Below, piece by piece: positions 1 to 9,847 of a stretch of 64,000 nucleotides of DNA (position 1 is its first letter; every line of letters starts with the position of its first letter). The notes under the pieces were generated by a model, which saw nothing but the letters and a program-made list of their open reading frames with translations, did no database searches and had not been told where the DNA came from. Origin of the DNA: Cupriavidus sp. UYMMa02A. Its GTDB lineage: Bacteria > Pseudomonadota > Gammaproteobacteria > Burkholderiales > Burkholderiaceae. Position numbers and translations under genes: made by a program. The DNA is taken from contig LRMT01000033.1 of NCBI GenBank assembly GCA_001725945.1, positions 62,001 to 126,000 of the forward strand, written 5' to 3'.

Positions 1-465
1 AGTTCGAATTCGCCAACCTCGGCTTCATCCCGTTGTCGTACTACAAGAATCACGATTTCGCGTGCTTCTTCTCGGCGCACTCAACCCAGAAGCCGGCGCT
101 GTATGACACCAGCGAGGCGACGGCGAACAGCCGTGTCAATGCACGCTTGCCGTATATCTTCCTGCTGTCACGCATTGCCCACTACCTGAAGCTCATCCAG
201 CGCGAGAACATCGGGACCACCAAGGATCGGCGCGTGCTGGAACTGGAGCTGACACCTGGATCAAGACGCTCGTGACGGAGATGACCGACCCCGGTGACGA
301 GCTGCAGGCCTCGCATCCGCTGCGCGAAGCAAGGTAATCGTCGAGGATATCGACGACAACCCAGGCTTCTTCCGTATCAAGCTCTTCATCGTTCCGCACT
401 TCCAGATCGAGGGCATGGACATCAACCTGTCGCTGGTTTCGCAGATGCCGAAGGCAAAAAACTAA
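1..465 (+). CDS. tssC: TssC, T6SS contractile sheath large subunit, 3' end
   Basis: C-terminal part of the VipB/TssC sheath protein, which with TssB forms the contractile tail sheath around the Hcp tube in the cytoplasm. The reading begins before the window in frame 3. Recognisable stretches are NLGFIPLSYYKNHDFACFF, ARLPYIFLLSRIAHYLK and the end PHFQIEGMDINLSL. Two single-base losses, near 250 (expected LELNTWIKTL) and near 332 (expected REAKVIVEDI), break the frame; after both are allowed for, the protein runs cleanly to TAA at 463-465. The tail agrees with the family, so I read the shifts as sequence errors. It stands first in the T6SS gene run that follows. Confidence 0.88.
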
Positions 466-579
466 GCGCAAGCACGTTGTCAACAACGAGCGGCCTCCGC
501 GTGGGGTTCTTCCCCACGCGGTGTGCATTGAAGTCAACGACAAGCTGAGGCGCGTCACATCGCGCGGTTCCCGATCACC

Positions 580-1926
580 ATGAAGATAACAAGACCGCTG
601 TGGGCACAGGGCATTTTCATGACCCCGCAGCATTTTCAGCAGCAAGCGCTGTGGGAAAGTCATACCGACGAGCTGGTTGCGCGCATCGCGTGTCCGGAGC
701 CGTGGGGTGTTGTTCGGGTCGCGCTGGACCCGCAGGCGCTGTCCATCCATCGCCTGGTCGCCAACACCTTGTCCGTACGCCTGCCCGACGGGACGATCAT
801 CGACACGGAAACGGCCGATCGCACGCCGCCAGCCCGGGACCTGTCCGACGTGCCCGCCACCGTTGATGCGGTGGTCGTGCTGATTGGCCTGCCCTTGATG
901 GACGCCCAAGGCGGCAATTGCATCGCCGATAACGAGAAGCCCGCCCGCCCACGGCGCTTCGTGCGCGAGTACCTGTCCGTGGCCGACCTGCATGGCGAGG
1001 GCAAGGAAGAAATCAGCGTCGAGCGGCACGCGTTGGCGCTGCTCTTCGACTTCGAAGCACACGGCGACCTCGTGACATGCCCGATTGCAAGATTGATCCG
1101 CTCGCCCCAGGGACACTTCGAACTCGATCCGGCATTCGTGCCGCCATGCCTGTTCCTGTCGGCGAGCCAACGGCTCGTCGCGCGCATGAAGAGGATCTCG
1201 GAGATCCTTGCGGCCAAGAGCGCGAGTCTGGCTGTACGCCGCCGTGAGCGTTCCGACCAGATTGCAGATTTTGCCGTGGCCGATGTGGCGCTGTTCTGGC
1301 TGCTGCATAGCGTGAACAGCAGTTGGCCGGAGCTGGCGCGTCTGTGCGCTGCGCCACGGCAGCCCCCTGACAGGCTCTACACTCTGCTCGCCCGCCTGGC
1401 CGGGTCGCTCCTGACCTTCTCGACTACCGAGACGCTTCAAGCCATTCCCGCCTACACCCATCTCGCGCCCGAGCCGGTATTCGCCGAGTTGGAATCACTC
1501 ATTCGCACGCTGCTCGACACAGTGATTCCTTCGAGGGTGGTCCCCGTGGCGCTTGAGCGTGTGCGGCCCACTGTCTGGGTCGGCAAGATCCTTGACGAAC
1601 GGCTGGTCGAAGGCGCCGAGTACTACCTGTCCGTCCAGGCGGGACTGCCCGCCCATGCGCTGCTCGAACAGCTGCCGCGCCTGTGCAAGGCCGGCGCGCC
1701 CGACGAGGTCGAGCAGATCGTCAACTCGGCGCTGCCGGGAATTCCCTTGCGCACCATGTCACGGCTCCCCGCGGCGATTCCGGTGCGCATCGAGAACCAG
1801 TACTTCGCGCTGGACAGTGCGCATCCGGCATTCCCACGAATGATTGCAGCTCGCGCTTGCCAGTTCTACGTTCCGGCTTCGATGCCGGACGTATCGCTTG
1901 AACTCTTTGCGGTATTGCCGGCATGA
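580..1926 (+). CDS. tssK: TssK, T6SS baseplate subunit
   Basis: 448-residue TssK (VasE/ImpJ family), the trimeric baseplate protein that joins the tail baseplate to the TssJLM membrane complex. The N-terminus carries the family signature around WAQGIFMTPQHFQQQ, and full length fits the family (about 440-450 residues). The frame is uninterrupted. No strong ribosome binding site precedes the ATG at 580, but the signature lies within the first 20 residues, so the start is secure. The stop overlaps the tssL start in an ATGA, indicating translational coupling. Confidence 0.93.
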   Translation: MKITRPLWAQGIFMTPQHFQQQALWESHTDELVARIACPEPWGVVRVALDPQALSIHRLVANTLSVRLPDGTIIDTETADRTPPARDLSDVPATVDAVVVLIGLPLMDAQGGNCIADNEKPARPRRFVREYLSVADLHGEGKEEISVERHALALLFDFEAHGDLVTCPIARLIRSPQGHFELDPAFVPPCLFLSASQRLVARMKRISEILAAKSASLAVRRRERSDQIADFAVADVALFWLLHSVNSSWPELARLCAAPRQPPDRLYTLLARLAGSLLTFSTTETLQAIPAYTHLAPEPVFAELESLIRTLLDTVIPSRVVPVALERVRPTVWVGKILDERLVEGAEYYLSVQAGLPAHALLEQLPRLCKAGAPDEVEQIVNSALPGIPLRTMSRLPAAIPVRIENQYFALDSAHPAFPRMIAARACQFYVPASMPDVSLELFAVLPA

Positions 1927-2570
1927 CGACACCAGCCACCATTCTGCCTCTCGCCCTCCGCGACACTGCCTTGACCGTCACGGAACTGCTCGACGAAGCC
2001 AAGCCGGACACGTTCGAGGCCTTCCGCGCGCGGTGCCTGGAGCATGTAGCACGGCTGCGGGAGGAATTCCGCGCAGCGGGGCAACCACCAGCGGTCATCT
2101 ACGACGCGGCCTACGCCCAATGCGCACTGCTCGACGAGGTTGCCTTGCGCCGGCTGAAGGGCACCGAACGCGATGCCTGGGAACGAGAGCCCCTGCAAGT
2201 CAAGGAGTTCCAGAACCACAACGCCGGCGAAGAACTGATCGCCAGCATCGAGCGCCGTCTGGCCGAACCGCAACCCGTCTTGCCGCTGCTTGTCGTCTTC
2301 TACGCCGTGCTTGGACTCGGCTTCCAAGGCAAGTTCACGTTGGACAGCACCGGCGCCCGTGAAACCTTAATGCGAGCCATCGACGAACGCCTGGAGCGCG
2401 GCGGCGTACGCAATAGCGCAGGGCCTGTGATTGTCGCCAGCAATCAACCCTACGGATGGCAAGGCCTGTCGCTGCTTGCCTGGGTGGGCATCACGCTGAT
2501 CGGCGCTGGGGTCATCTATTTCGCGCTGGACCGATGGCTGACGGCGTCGATCGCCCGGTTCGGTGGCTGA
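1923..2570 (+). CDS. tssL: TssL (DotU), T6SS inner-membrane protein
   Basis: 215-residue DotU/TssL protein of the T6SS membrane complex. A cytoplasmic helical domain (residues about 15-165, including ALLDEVALRR and FQNHNAGEEL, typical of DotU) is followed by one C-terminal membrane segment at about 183-205, the usual tail-anchored layout. It starts inside the tssK stop codon and overlaps the next gene by 8 bases, so tssK, tssL and the OmpA-domain gene form one tightly coupled transcript. It has no peptidoglycan-binding domain of its own; the following gene supplies an OmpA-like domain. Confidence 0.92.
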   Translation: MTTPATILPLALRDTALTVTELLDEAKPDTFEAFRARCLEHVARLREEFRAAGQPPAVIYDAAYAQCALLDEVALRRLKGTERDAWEREPLQVKEFQNHNAGEELIASIERRLAEPQPVLPLLVVFYAVLGLGFQGKFTLDSTGARETLMRAIDERLERGGVRNSAGPVIVASNQPYGWQGLSLLAWVGITLIGAGVIYFALDRWLTASIARFGG

Positions 2571-4293
2571 GAGGGCGTTCGTGACCGGCTATCCCTATCG
2601 CACGCTCTTCGGCTGGATCGCGGCGCTCGCGCTTGCCTGGCTTGGCCTCAGTTCACCTTGGTCCATGGCGTGGAACCTGCTGCTGGCAGGCGTTGTCGTC
2701 GTATCGGCCATCATGGCCGTGCTTGTTGCAACGCGGCGCGTACGTGCCCGCAAGCGAGGCTCGCAAGCCGTACTGGAAGCCATCGACCGCTCACTGGAGT
2801 CGCTGCCCGGTGATACTCGCCGCAATACCGCGCTGGTGCTGACCGTGGGTGACGGTGTGCCGGCGCTGGTGTTTGGCGAGGCGTTGGTCCGAATGACGGA
2901 CACGGCGATCTGGGTGCGCGTGGACGAGCCGAACCGACTCGCCCACGTAGCCGATGCGCTCAAGCGCTGGCGCGAGGGCCAGGGACCAGATGCCATTACG
3001 TGCCTGATAAGCGCCGACCAGGTTCGCGAGCCTGCCTCGCTCAGTGCCGGACTCCGGCGCTGGCGCTCGGCCATCGGTGAGGCGAGCCGCGCCGTTGGCT
3101 ATTCGCTGCCAGTCTGCCTCGCCGTGTACGCCGAAGAAGCCGGTGGCCCCCCCGACGACTGCCCATGGTTTAGTGTCACGGGCTGGGATCTGCCGCCAGC
3201 CGATGTGCTCTGCGCGCAGTTGGCCGATCAGATTGCACAGTACCCACTGGCCGCCATGCCAGCGGACCGAGCCGCGCGCATGCGCCGCGCGGCTCGCCTT
3301 GACGCGCTGACAAGATGGTCAACCGGTGCTGTGTTGCCGGCATTGCGCGACGACGTGCGGGATGGCTTGCGCAGCGGACGCCCTGTCCGCATCGCCGCCT
3401 TTGGCGTGATCGCCACGACAGGCGTGCCGGCGCCCGATTCGCTCTTTGCCAGTTTCATCTCGCAGACCACCGGTCTGGCTGCCGTCGCGCGAGAGGGCCG
3501 GCGTGCATCGTATGGCTTGCCTGACCCTCTGATTTGCGGCATTGCCTTGCAACCAGGAAGGCGGGCTTTGCCTCACGCGCTGGCACATGCCTTCGCCTGG
3601 CTCGCTCTCGCCTTCTGTGCGGCCGCCGCGGCTTCGGCGTGGCAAAACAGGGCGCTGGTTGAGCGCGTGGTGCAAGACATGGCCCGCTACCGTGCCATAG
3701 GCGTTGAGCGCGATGCGGCACGCGTGGACGCGCTGCAGGCCCTCAAGCAGGATCGCGACGAGCTGGAGCGCTATCAGCGAGCCGGCGTACCTCCAAGGCT
3801 CGGACTGGGCTTCTACCGCGGTGCAAACCTGCTCGCCCCGCTCAACGCGCTGATCGCGACGTATCAGCCTCCGGGGCCGCCGCCTTCGACCATTGAGCTG
3901 GACAGCCTGTCGCTTTTCCGGAGCGGCAGCGCGGTGCTCAACCCCGGCTCCAACCGCGTCCTGATCGGCGCGCTGGAAATGATCAAAGCGCACGCAGACA
4001 AACGCGTGCTTGTGGCCGGACACACAGACGCCGTGGGCAGCGCTCAGGCCAACCTCAAGCTGTCCGAGGCCCGCGCCGCCTCCGTGCGCGACTGGCTGGC
4101 CGATGCGGCCGGCCTGCCGCCTACCCACTTCGCGATCCAGGGCTATGGCGACACGCGCCCCAAGGCCCCCAACGACACGGACGCAGGACGAGCGGCCAAC
4201 CGCCGTGTCGAGATCACGCTTGTTCCCGATTGCCGTGACGATCATCGCAGCAATCGGGCAATTTCGGGCCACCCGGCCTGTTCATTCCAGTAG
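2563..4293 (+). CDS. T6SS-associated OmpA-domain membrane protein
   Basis: 576-residue protein with two N-terminal membrane segments (about 12-30 and 38-58), a third near 345-362, and a C-terminal OmpA-like peptidoglycan-binding domain (about 440-560) with GHTD, LSEARA and AANRRVEI. OmpA-like domains bind diaminopimelate-containing peptidoglycan, so the likely role is anchoring the TssJLM complex to the wall, as TagL does elsewhere. The start is GTG at 2563, inside the 3' end of tssL. The last residues after the OmpA domain (from about 557) look non-conserved. Position between tssL and hcp supports the T6SS role; a precise family name is not certain. Confidence 0.82.
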   Translation: MAERAFVTGYPYRTLFGWIAALALAWLGLSSPWSMAWNLLLAGVVVVSAIMAVLVATRRVRARKRGSQAVLEAIDRSLESLPGDTRRNTALVLTVGDGVPALVFGEALVRMTDTAIWVRVDEPNRLAHVADALKRWREGQGPDAITCLISADQVREPASLSAGLRRWRSAIGEASRAVGYSLPVCLAVYAEEAGGPPDDCPWFSVTGWDLPPADVLCAQLADQIAQYPLAAMPADRAARMRRAARLDALTRWSTGAVLPALRDDVRDGLRSGRPVRIAAFGVIATTGVPAPDSLFASFISQTTGLAAVAREGRRASYGLPDPLICGIALQPGRRALPHALAHAFAWLALAFCAAAAASAWQNRALVERVVQDMARYRAIGVERDAARVDALQALKQDRDELERYQRAGVPPRLGLGFYRGANLLAPLNALIATYQPPGPPPSTIELDSLSLFRSGSAVLNPGSNRVLIGALEMIKAHADKRVLVAGHTDAVGSAQANLKLSEARAASVRDWLADAAGLPPTHFAIQGYGDTRPKAPNDTDAGRAANRRVEITLVPDCRDDHRSNRAISGHPACSFQ

Positions 4294-4308
4294 AAGGAGC
4301 AAGAATCA

Positions 4309-4794
4309 ATGGCAATTCCCGCATACATGTGGATCAAGGACGACGGCGGCGCCGATATCAAAGGCTCGGTCACGGTGTCCGGCCGCGAAGGCAGCGTCGA
4401 AGTCGTCGCCTTCGATCACGCCGTCAATATCCCGACCGACTCGAACACCGGCAAGCTGACTGGCACTCGCGTGCACAAGCCGATCGTGTTCACCAAGGAG
4501 ACCGACGCTTCGACTCCCTATCTCTACAAGGCCGTCACCAGTGGCCAAACCCTCAAGTCGATCGAGATCAAGTGGTACAAGATCGACGATGCCGGCAAGG
4601 AGAAGGAATACTTCAACACCAAGCTCGAAAACGTCAAGGTCGTCGGCGTCACGCCGAAGATGCTGGACATCAAGAACCCGGCCTACGAGAAGCACAACCA
4701 TCTCGAGGATATCGAACTGCGCTACGAGAAGATCACCTGGTCATACAAGGACGGCAACATCATCCACGCCGACAGCTGGAACGAGCGCTCGTAA
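4309..4794 (+). CDS. hcp: Hcp (TssD), T6SS inner-tube protein
   Basis: 161-residue Hcp, the hexameric ring protein that stacks to form the expelled tube and is the usual secreted marker of an active T6SS. It begins MAIPAYMWIKDDGGADIKGS and has the family pattern HKPIVFTKETDASTPYLYKA and the late YEKITWSYKDGNI. Length is typical. A clear ribosome binding site (AGAAGGAG) precedes the ATG by 8 bases, better than those of its neighbours, fitting the high expression Hcp needs. A hairpin follows the stop codon. Confidence 0.96.
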   Translation: MAIPAYMWIKDDGGADIKGSVTVSGREGSVEVVAFDHAVNIPTDSNTGKLTGTRVHKPIVFTKETDASTPYLYKAVTSGQTLKSIEIKWYKIDDAGKEKEYFNTKLENVKVVGVTPKMLDIKNPAYEKHNHLEDIELRYEKITWSYKDGNIIHADSWNERS

Positions 4795-4820
4795 GCATCA
4801 GCACGGCCGGTGCCTGATGC
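4795..4820 (+). terminator. Hairpin between hcp and clpV
   Basis: Directly after the hcp TAA an inverted repeat GCATCAG...CTGATGC extends inward with CAC/GTG around a short GGCCG loop (one bulged base). There is no T-run, so it is more likely an mRNA-stabilising hairpin or partial attenuator than a strong terminator. It would help hcp exceed clpV in expression. Confidence 0.5.
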
Positions 4821-4903
4821 CGGCTCGCGCATCGCGCGGCCCGCACGCCACGGGCCGCGCATCTCGGATCTTCCCCCGCATATCCCCATCCCCGCCATTC
4901 GCC

Positions 4904-7608
4904 ATGACCGCCCGCGACTATTCCCCGTTCCTGCGCCGCCTCAATGAGCACTGTGCTCACGCCCTGGCCGACGCGGCCAGCCTTTGCGAGACGCGCGCCC
5001 ACCGGGACATCGACGTGGAACACTGGCTGATCAAGCTGCTGGAACTGGGCGAGCGACCTGCTAGCCATCCTGAGGAGATATGAACTGGATGTGGATGGCA
5101 TCTGGAATGGCCTGCTGGACGCCCTTGACCGGCTGCCGCACGACCTCCGCGGCAAGCCGGGGCTGTCGACCCGTCTGGGACAATGGCTGGAAGCCGCGTG
5201 GGTCAAGGCATCGCTTGGTGACGGCGCACAAACGATCCGTTCAGCTCACTTGCTCGCCGCGCTTGCCGAGACCCCGCACTTGCTGCGTGCACCTGATGCC
5301 TGGCCGTTGCTGAGCATCTCGGCGGCGCAAATCGACCGGCTCCTTCCTGAACTGGACAAGATTTCCACGGAGGCAAGTATCCGCGGTGCCTCGCAGAGTG
5401 TCCAACGTCACGTCGACTCTCGGCCGGGCTCACAAACGGCATCGCCTCCCTCCAGGGCCCTGCCAGGCCAGGCTGACACTTCTGCGCTGGCGCGCTTTAC
5501 CACCGACATCACGCAAAAGGCGCGCGACGGCAAGATCGATCCTGTGTTCGGCCGCGATGTCGAAATCCGGCAGATGATCGACATCCTGGCCCGGCGCCGC
5601 AAGAACAATCCGATTCTGGTCGGAGAGCCGGGGGTGGGCAAGACTGCGCTGGTCGAAGGGCTGGCGCTCAAGATCGCCGAAGGCGATGTCCCCATGGTCA
5701 TTCGCGATGTCTGCGTGCTCACGCTGGACCTCGGACTCCTGCAAGCCGGCGCCGGGGTCAAGGGGGAATTCGAGCAGCGCCTCAAGAACGTGATAGAGGC
5801 TGTCCAGCAGTCGTCGACACCGATCCTGCTCTTCATCGACGAGGCGCATACGCTGATCGGCGCTGGCAACAGTGCTGGCGGCGCGGATGCCGCCAATCTG
5901 CTGAAGCCCGCACTCGCCCGCGGCGAGCTGCGCACGATCGCGGCAACGACCTGGTCCGAGTACAAGCAGTATTTCGAGCGTGACGCGGCGCTTGAGCGTC
6001 GTTTTCAGATGGTCAAGGTCGACGAGCCTGATGATGAGAACGCATGCCTGATGCTGCGCGGGCTGAAAGGGCGCTATGCACAGCACCATGGGGTGCATAT
6101 CACCGAAGCGGCAGTGGCTGCGGCCGTGCGGCTATCGCGCAGGTATCTCACCGGACGCCAGTTGCCGGACAAGGCGGTCGACCTGCTGGATACCGCCGCG
6201 GCCCGTGTACGCATGAGCCGGGAGGCTACGCCGCTCGCAATATCTGCCTGCGAAGCGGAACGTACCGCATTGGAGATCGAGCGCACTGCCCTGCAACAGG
6301 ATCAGGGCGCCACGGGTACCAGCGACACTGAGCGCCTGGCGGCCATTGAGGCGCGGCTGGCCACACTGGCGGCCGAACGGGAACAGCTTGCGCACAGCTT
6401 TGCGGAACAGAAACACGCCGCTCAAGCGCTCCAGGCCTTGCGTGACCAATGGCGAACAGCCTCCGACGAATCGGTGCGGCGGGACTTGGCGCCGTCGATC
6501 CAGGCGGCACACCAGGCGCTGTCACTGCCAGGCCAGACTGAGCTGATTCACGCGGAGGTCGACGAGAACGCGATCGCACAGGTGATTGCGGACTGGACCG
6601 GAGTGCCGGTCGACGGCCTGCTGTCCAATGAACTCGCCACGCTGCTGGAACTCGAAGACCGGCTCGGCCGTGTCGTGGTGGGCCAGGACGATGCGCTGGC
6701 CGCGCTCGGCAAGAGCCTGCGCGCGCCAAGGCGGGGCTCAAGGCCGAAGAGGCGCCGCTTGGGGTCTTCCTGCTCACCGGACCATCCGGGGTTGGCAAGA
6801 CAGAAACCGCGCACGCCCTGGCCGACGTGATGTTCGGTGGCGAGCGTTCGCTCATTACCATCAACCTGTCCGAATACCAGGAAGCGCATACCGTATCCCA
6901 GTTGAAAGGCTCGCCGCCGGGCTATGTCGGCTACGGAGAAGGCGGCATCCTGACCGAAGCGGTGCGCCAGCGGCCCTACAGCGTGGTGCTGCTGGACGAA
7001 GTAGAGAAGGCCCACCGTGACGTGCTGAACCTGTTCTACCAGGTGTTCGACCGGGGCTTCATGCGCGATGGCGAGGGACGTGTGATCGATTTCCGCAACA
7101 CGGTGATCCTGATGACATCGAATCTGGGCAGCGACCGGATCCTGACGGCCACACAGGCCGTGGAGGATGCCGGCGGCGACGTCAGCACCGGCATGCTGAT
7201 GGAAGCCATCCGGCCGGCGCTGGTCGAACACTTCCAGCCCGCGCTGCTCGCGCGGTTTCAGAGCATCGTGTACCGGCCGCTTGCCCCCGAGACCATGGCG
7301 ACTATTGTGCGCATGAAGCTATCCAAGGTGGGCGACCGCATCGAGCGCCGGTTCGGCGTGCCACTGCAGTGTAACGAAGCCTGGTGACCGAGCTGGTGCG
7401 CGCTTGCCTGTTACCGGACTCCGGCGCTCGCAATATCGACAGCCTGCTTGACCAGCAAATCCTGCCCGTGCTCTCACGCGAGTTGCTCGTGCGCATGGGT
7501 GGTGACCATGCCCCGCAATCGATCCGGCTTTCGTTCTCCGATGAGGACGGCATTGGGTTGGAGTTTGAGTTTGACGAGACATCCGCTGCTGTTGGAGAGC
7601 AAGCCTGA
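4904..7608 (+). CDS. clpV: ClpV (TssH), T6SS AAA+ unfoldase (frameshifted)
   Basis: ClpB-family ATPase that disassembles contracted TssBC sheaths. About 900 codons: N-domain from MTARDYSPFLRRLNEH, first AAA domain with Walker A GEPGVGKT and Walker B LLFIDEAH, middle coiled region (about 400-510), second AAA domain with GPSGVGKT and VVLLDEVEKAH, then the ClpB-type C-domain ending at 7608. Three indels break the frame: near 5055 in the N-domain, near 6723 (GCGGCC read as GCGCC) and near 7377 (GCCCTG read as GCCTG). Each side reads as ordinary ClpV, so the gene is probably intact in the organism. Start chosen at the ATG giving the normal N-domain. Confidence 0.9.
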
Positions 7609-8038
7609 TGCGCGGCGGACCGGGCCTCTTCGAGGCTGTCACCGGCTACTTTGCGAACGGCGTTGCGGTCGACGAATTCGACGCGGCCACGCAGACCTTC
7701 CTGTCGGTACAGGACAACATCCAGCGCATCCTCAATAGCCGTCGTGGCAGCCTCGCGCATCTGCCCGCGTATGGGCTTGGCGATCTGTCCAGAATCTATC
7801 GCCACCTGCCGGCCTCTGCGCATACGCTCAGGCGGGAGATCGAGATGACGCTGCTGCGCTATGAGCCACGCCTGAAAACCATCGATATCGAGATTGAGGA
7901 GACCGAGCCCGGCATGCTGCTGAGCTTCACCATGAGCTGCCATCTGCATCAGGCCGGCTGGTGCGATTCGGCACCCATTTCACACCAGACGGCAAGACGC
8001 GGCTCAAGCTTCTCAGAGCGGCCCAGGAGCATTACTAG
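7608..8038 (+). CDS. tssE: TssE, T6SS gp25-like baseplate protein (frameshifted)
   Basis: Homologue of phage T4 gp25, a baseplate wedge component. About 143 residues. Family hallmarks are the region FLSVQDNIQRILNSRRGSLA, the PAYGLGDLS motif and the RYEPRL segment. A base is missing near 7956; beyond it the frame reads LVRFGTHFTPDGKTRLKLLR and stops at TAG 8036-8038, a normal TssE end. The start overlaps the clpV stop, as expected for an operon. This is the last recognisable T6SS gene here; tssF, tssG, tssM and vgrG are not in the window. Confidence 0.86.
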
Positions 8039-8059
8039 CGTCGCACCGCCAGCGATAGA

Positions 8060-8328
8060 GAACGGCAGCCGCGCTGGCCTCCGCCGCCAACGGCACCAGC
8101 GACCACCTCACCGCCGAACTGTTCTGGCAGTCGCCGCACGCCCGAGATCAAGGCGAGGCTGCACAGCGCCACCGTGGCCGCGCTCAATGAGCCAGCCACC
8201 AAAGCGAAGCTGCTCGATCTCGCTTCGAGATCGTCGCCAATACGCCGGAGCAGTTCGCCGCGTTTCAGGCGTCGGAGTTCGCGCGCTGGAAGAAGGTAAT
8301 CGAAGTGGGCAAGATCACCGCGGACTGA
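8060..8328 (+). pseudogene. Remnant of a Bug/TctC-type periplasmic solute receptor
   Basis: Two pieces of a tripartite-tricarboxylate-type (Bug) binding protein are recognisable. A central SAANGTSDHLTAELFWQ is joined, in another frame, to the C-terminus PEIKARLHSATVAALNEP and TPEQFAAFQASEFARWKKVI. The stretch between them, about 100 residues in the family, is missing, and two frame changes are needed, so this is true decay rather than a single read error. It begins right behind tssE and ends 4 bases from the convergent DUF3422 gene. Confidence 0.7.
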
Positions 8329-8332
8329 GCGC

Positions 8333-9619
8333 TCAGCCTGCGGGCGTCGCGCTTTGGTGCCCGTGGCCGTTGGATCGCTTGGTACGCCGAATCACCAGGA
8401 ATACCAGCAGCACGACCGGCGCAATCAGCAGGCCTTCGACCAGTTCCGGATCCAGCGGCAGGTGGAAGGCATGCATGGAGCGCAGGCCGACCGCCGTGAG
8501 CGACAGCACATAGTAAGAAATTGCTGCGACCGACAACCCTTCGACTGCGTGCTGCAGGTGAAGCTGCGTGCGCGCGGTGCGATCCATGCCGGCCAGCAGC
8601 CGCATCGTATTGCCCTCCTGCGCCAGGCTCACGCGCGTACGCAACAGGTCGACCGCCCGCGCCACGCGCGCCGTGAATTGCTCGAGCCGGTTCCAGTTGG
8701 CGCGGCACGTCTCCATGGCCGGCGTGAACCGGCGTTCCATGAATTCGGCAATGGTCGGGATGCCTTCGATGCGCTCCTCGCGCAGTTCCTGGATGCGGGC
8801 CATGACCAGGCGCTCGTAGGCCCGACTGGCGCTGAAGCGGTGGCTGGACTCCGCCAGCGCCTCGCCGCGCACGGCCAGGTGCGTGAGATCCTGGAGCAGG
8901 GCTGCATCCACCTTGTCGTTCGGTGCGGAGTCCATGCGGTTCATCAGCGCGGACAGCGAGCGCTGCAGGACATCGAGCGAACGGCCGAGTTCGCGCGCGG
9001 CGGGCAGTGCCAGCAAGGCCATCATGCGATAGGTCTCGATCTCGTACAGCCGCTGCAGCAGGCGGCCACCCTGCGCTTCACGGAAGCCTTCGTCGATCAC
9101 GAGGAAGCGCGAAAAGCCATCAGGCTTGATGGTCCAGTCGCAATAGACCTCGCCATTGCCGAGCACGCGGCTGCCCACCTTGATCGGGCCGTCGATCCAG
9201 CGGCTGTAGTCCTTGCGCGCCTGCAAGGCGTGCTCGCCGGAAACCAGCTCCAGGCGTATTGCCACGAAGCGCATGCCGGCAATCTGCGCGAACCATTCCT
9301 GCGGCACGTGATCGGTCGCCAGGCCGGAGAAATAGTCGGTATCGCGCCGGCTGGCGACGAACGTGTAGGTGGAGAATTCCGTGTGGCGCTCCCACTTGAG
9401 CTGGCGCTCGCCGTTCCACTGCGCGACATAATGGGTGCTGCCCGGCTCCGGCGGCGGCATGCCCGTGAGATCACACAACGCGCGCAGCAGCTGCTCATGG
9501 ATGGCGGCATCGTCTCCCGCGTAGATCGCCAGGTGAGCCAGGGCGACGGAGCCCGACAAACGCAGGAAGGGTCTGGCGTGCAATTCGTTGGCAAGGCTCG
9601 CGCGCAGGGCGTGGTCCAT
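8333..9619 (-). CDS. DUF3422 family inner-membrane protein
   Basis: 428-residue protein of the DUF3422 family, widespread in proteobacteria and of unknown function. It opens MDHALRASLANELHARPF, a typical N-terminus, has long helical stretches at about 190-330, and ends with two membrane segments (about 355-378 and 390-412) and a basic tail. The frame is intact. It stands alone on the minus strand, convergent to the T6SS end and downstream of the TonB receptor. No function can be assigned from context. Confidence 0.88.
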   Translation of the reverse strand: MDHALRASLANELHARPFLRLSGSVALAHLAIYAGDDAAIHEQLLRALCDLTGMPPPEPGSTHYVAQWNGERQLKWERHTEFSTYTFVASRRDTDYFSGLATDHVPQEWFAQIAGMRFVAIRLELVSGEHALQARKDYSRWIDGPIKVGSRVLGNGEVYCDWTIKPDGFSRFLVIDEGFREAQGGRLLQRLYEIETYRMMALLALPAARELGRSLDVLQRSLSALMNRMDSAPNDKVDAALLQDLTHLAVRGEALAESSHRFSASRAYERLVMARIQELREERIEGIPTIAEFMERRFTPAMETCRANWNRLEQFTARVARAVDLLRTRVSLAQEGNTMRLLAGMDRTARTQLHLQHAVEGLSVAAISYYVLSLTAVGLRSMHAFHLPLDPELVEGLLIAPVVLLVFLVIRRTKRSNGHGHQSATPAG

Positions 9620-9847
9620 ATTGGAAGCTCTCTCGGAAGGTTTCGCTCAGGGGGGGCGCCGGCATGGCATCCATGGAACGAATTCTCCCGCACGGCATTG
9701 CGCAGTGCAACAGGCGGCAGTGGGTTCGGGGAACACCGTGCAATCGGGCTCGAACCAGACCGGTGTGCTGCTCGGGATGCGGCACAAGTTCTGAGGTAGC
9801 GGGACGCAGCGGTGTACTGATATCACCGGACCGGCCCCGCATCGGCA

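Noticed and set aside
4904-7608. clpV as a true pseudogene
   Set aside because: All domains and motifs are present and the breaks are single-base changes like those elsewhere in the window.
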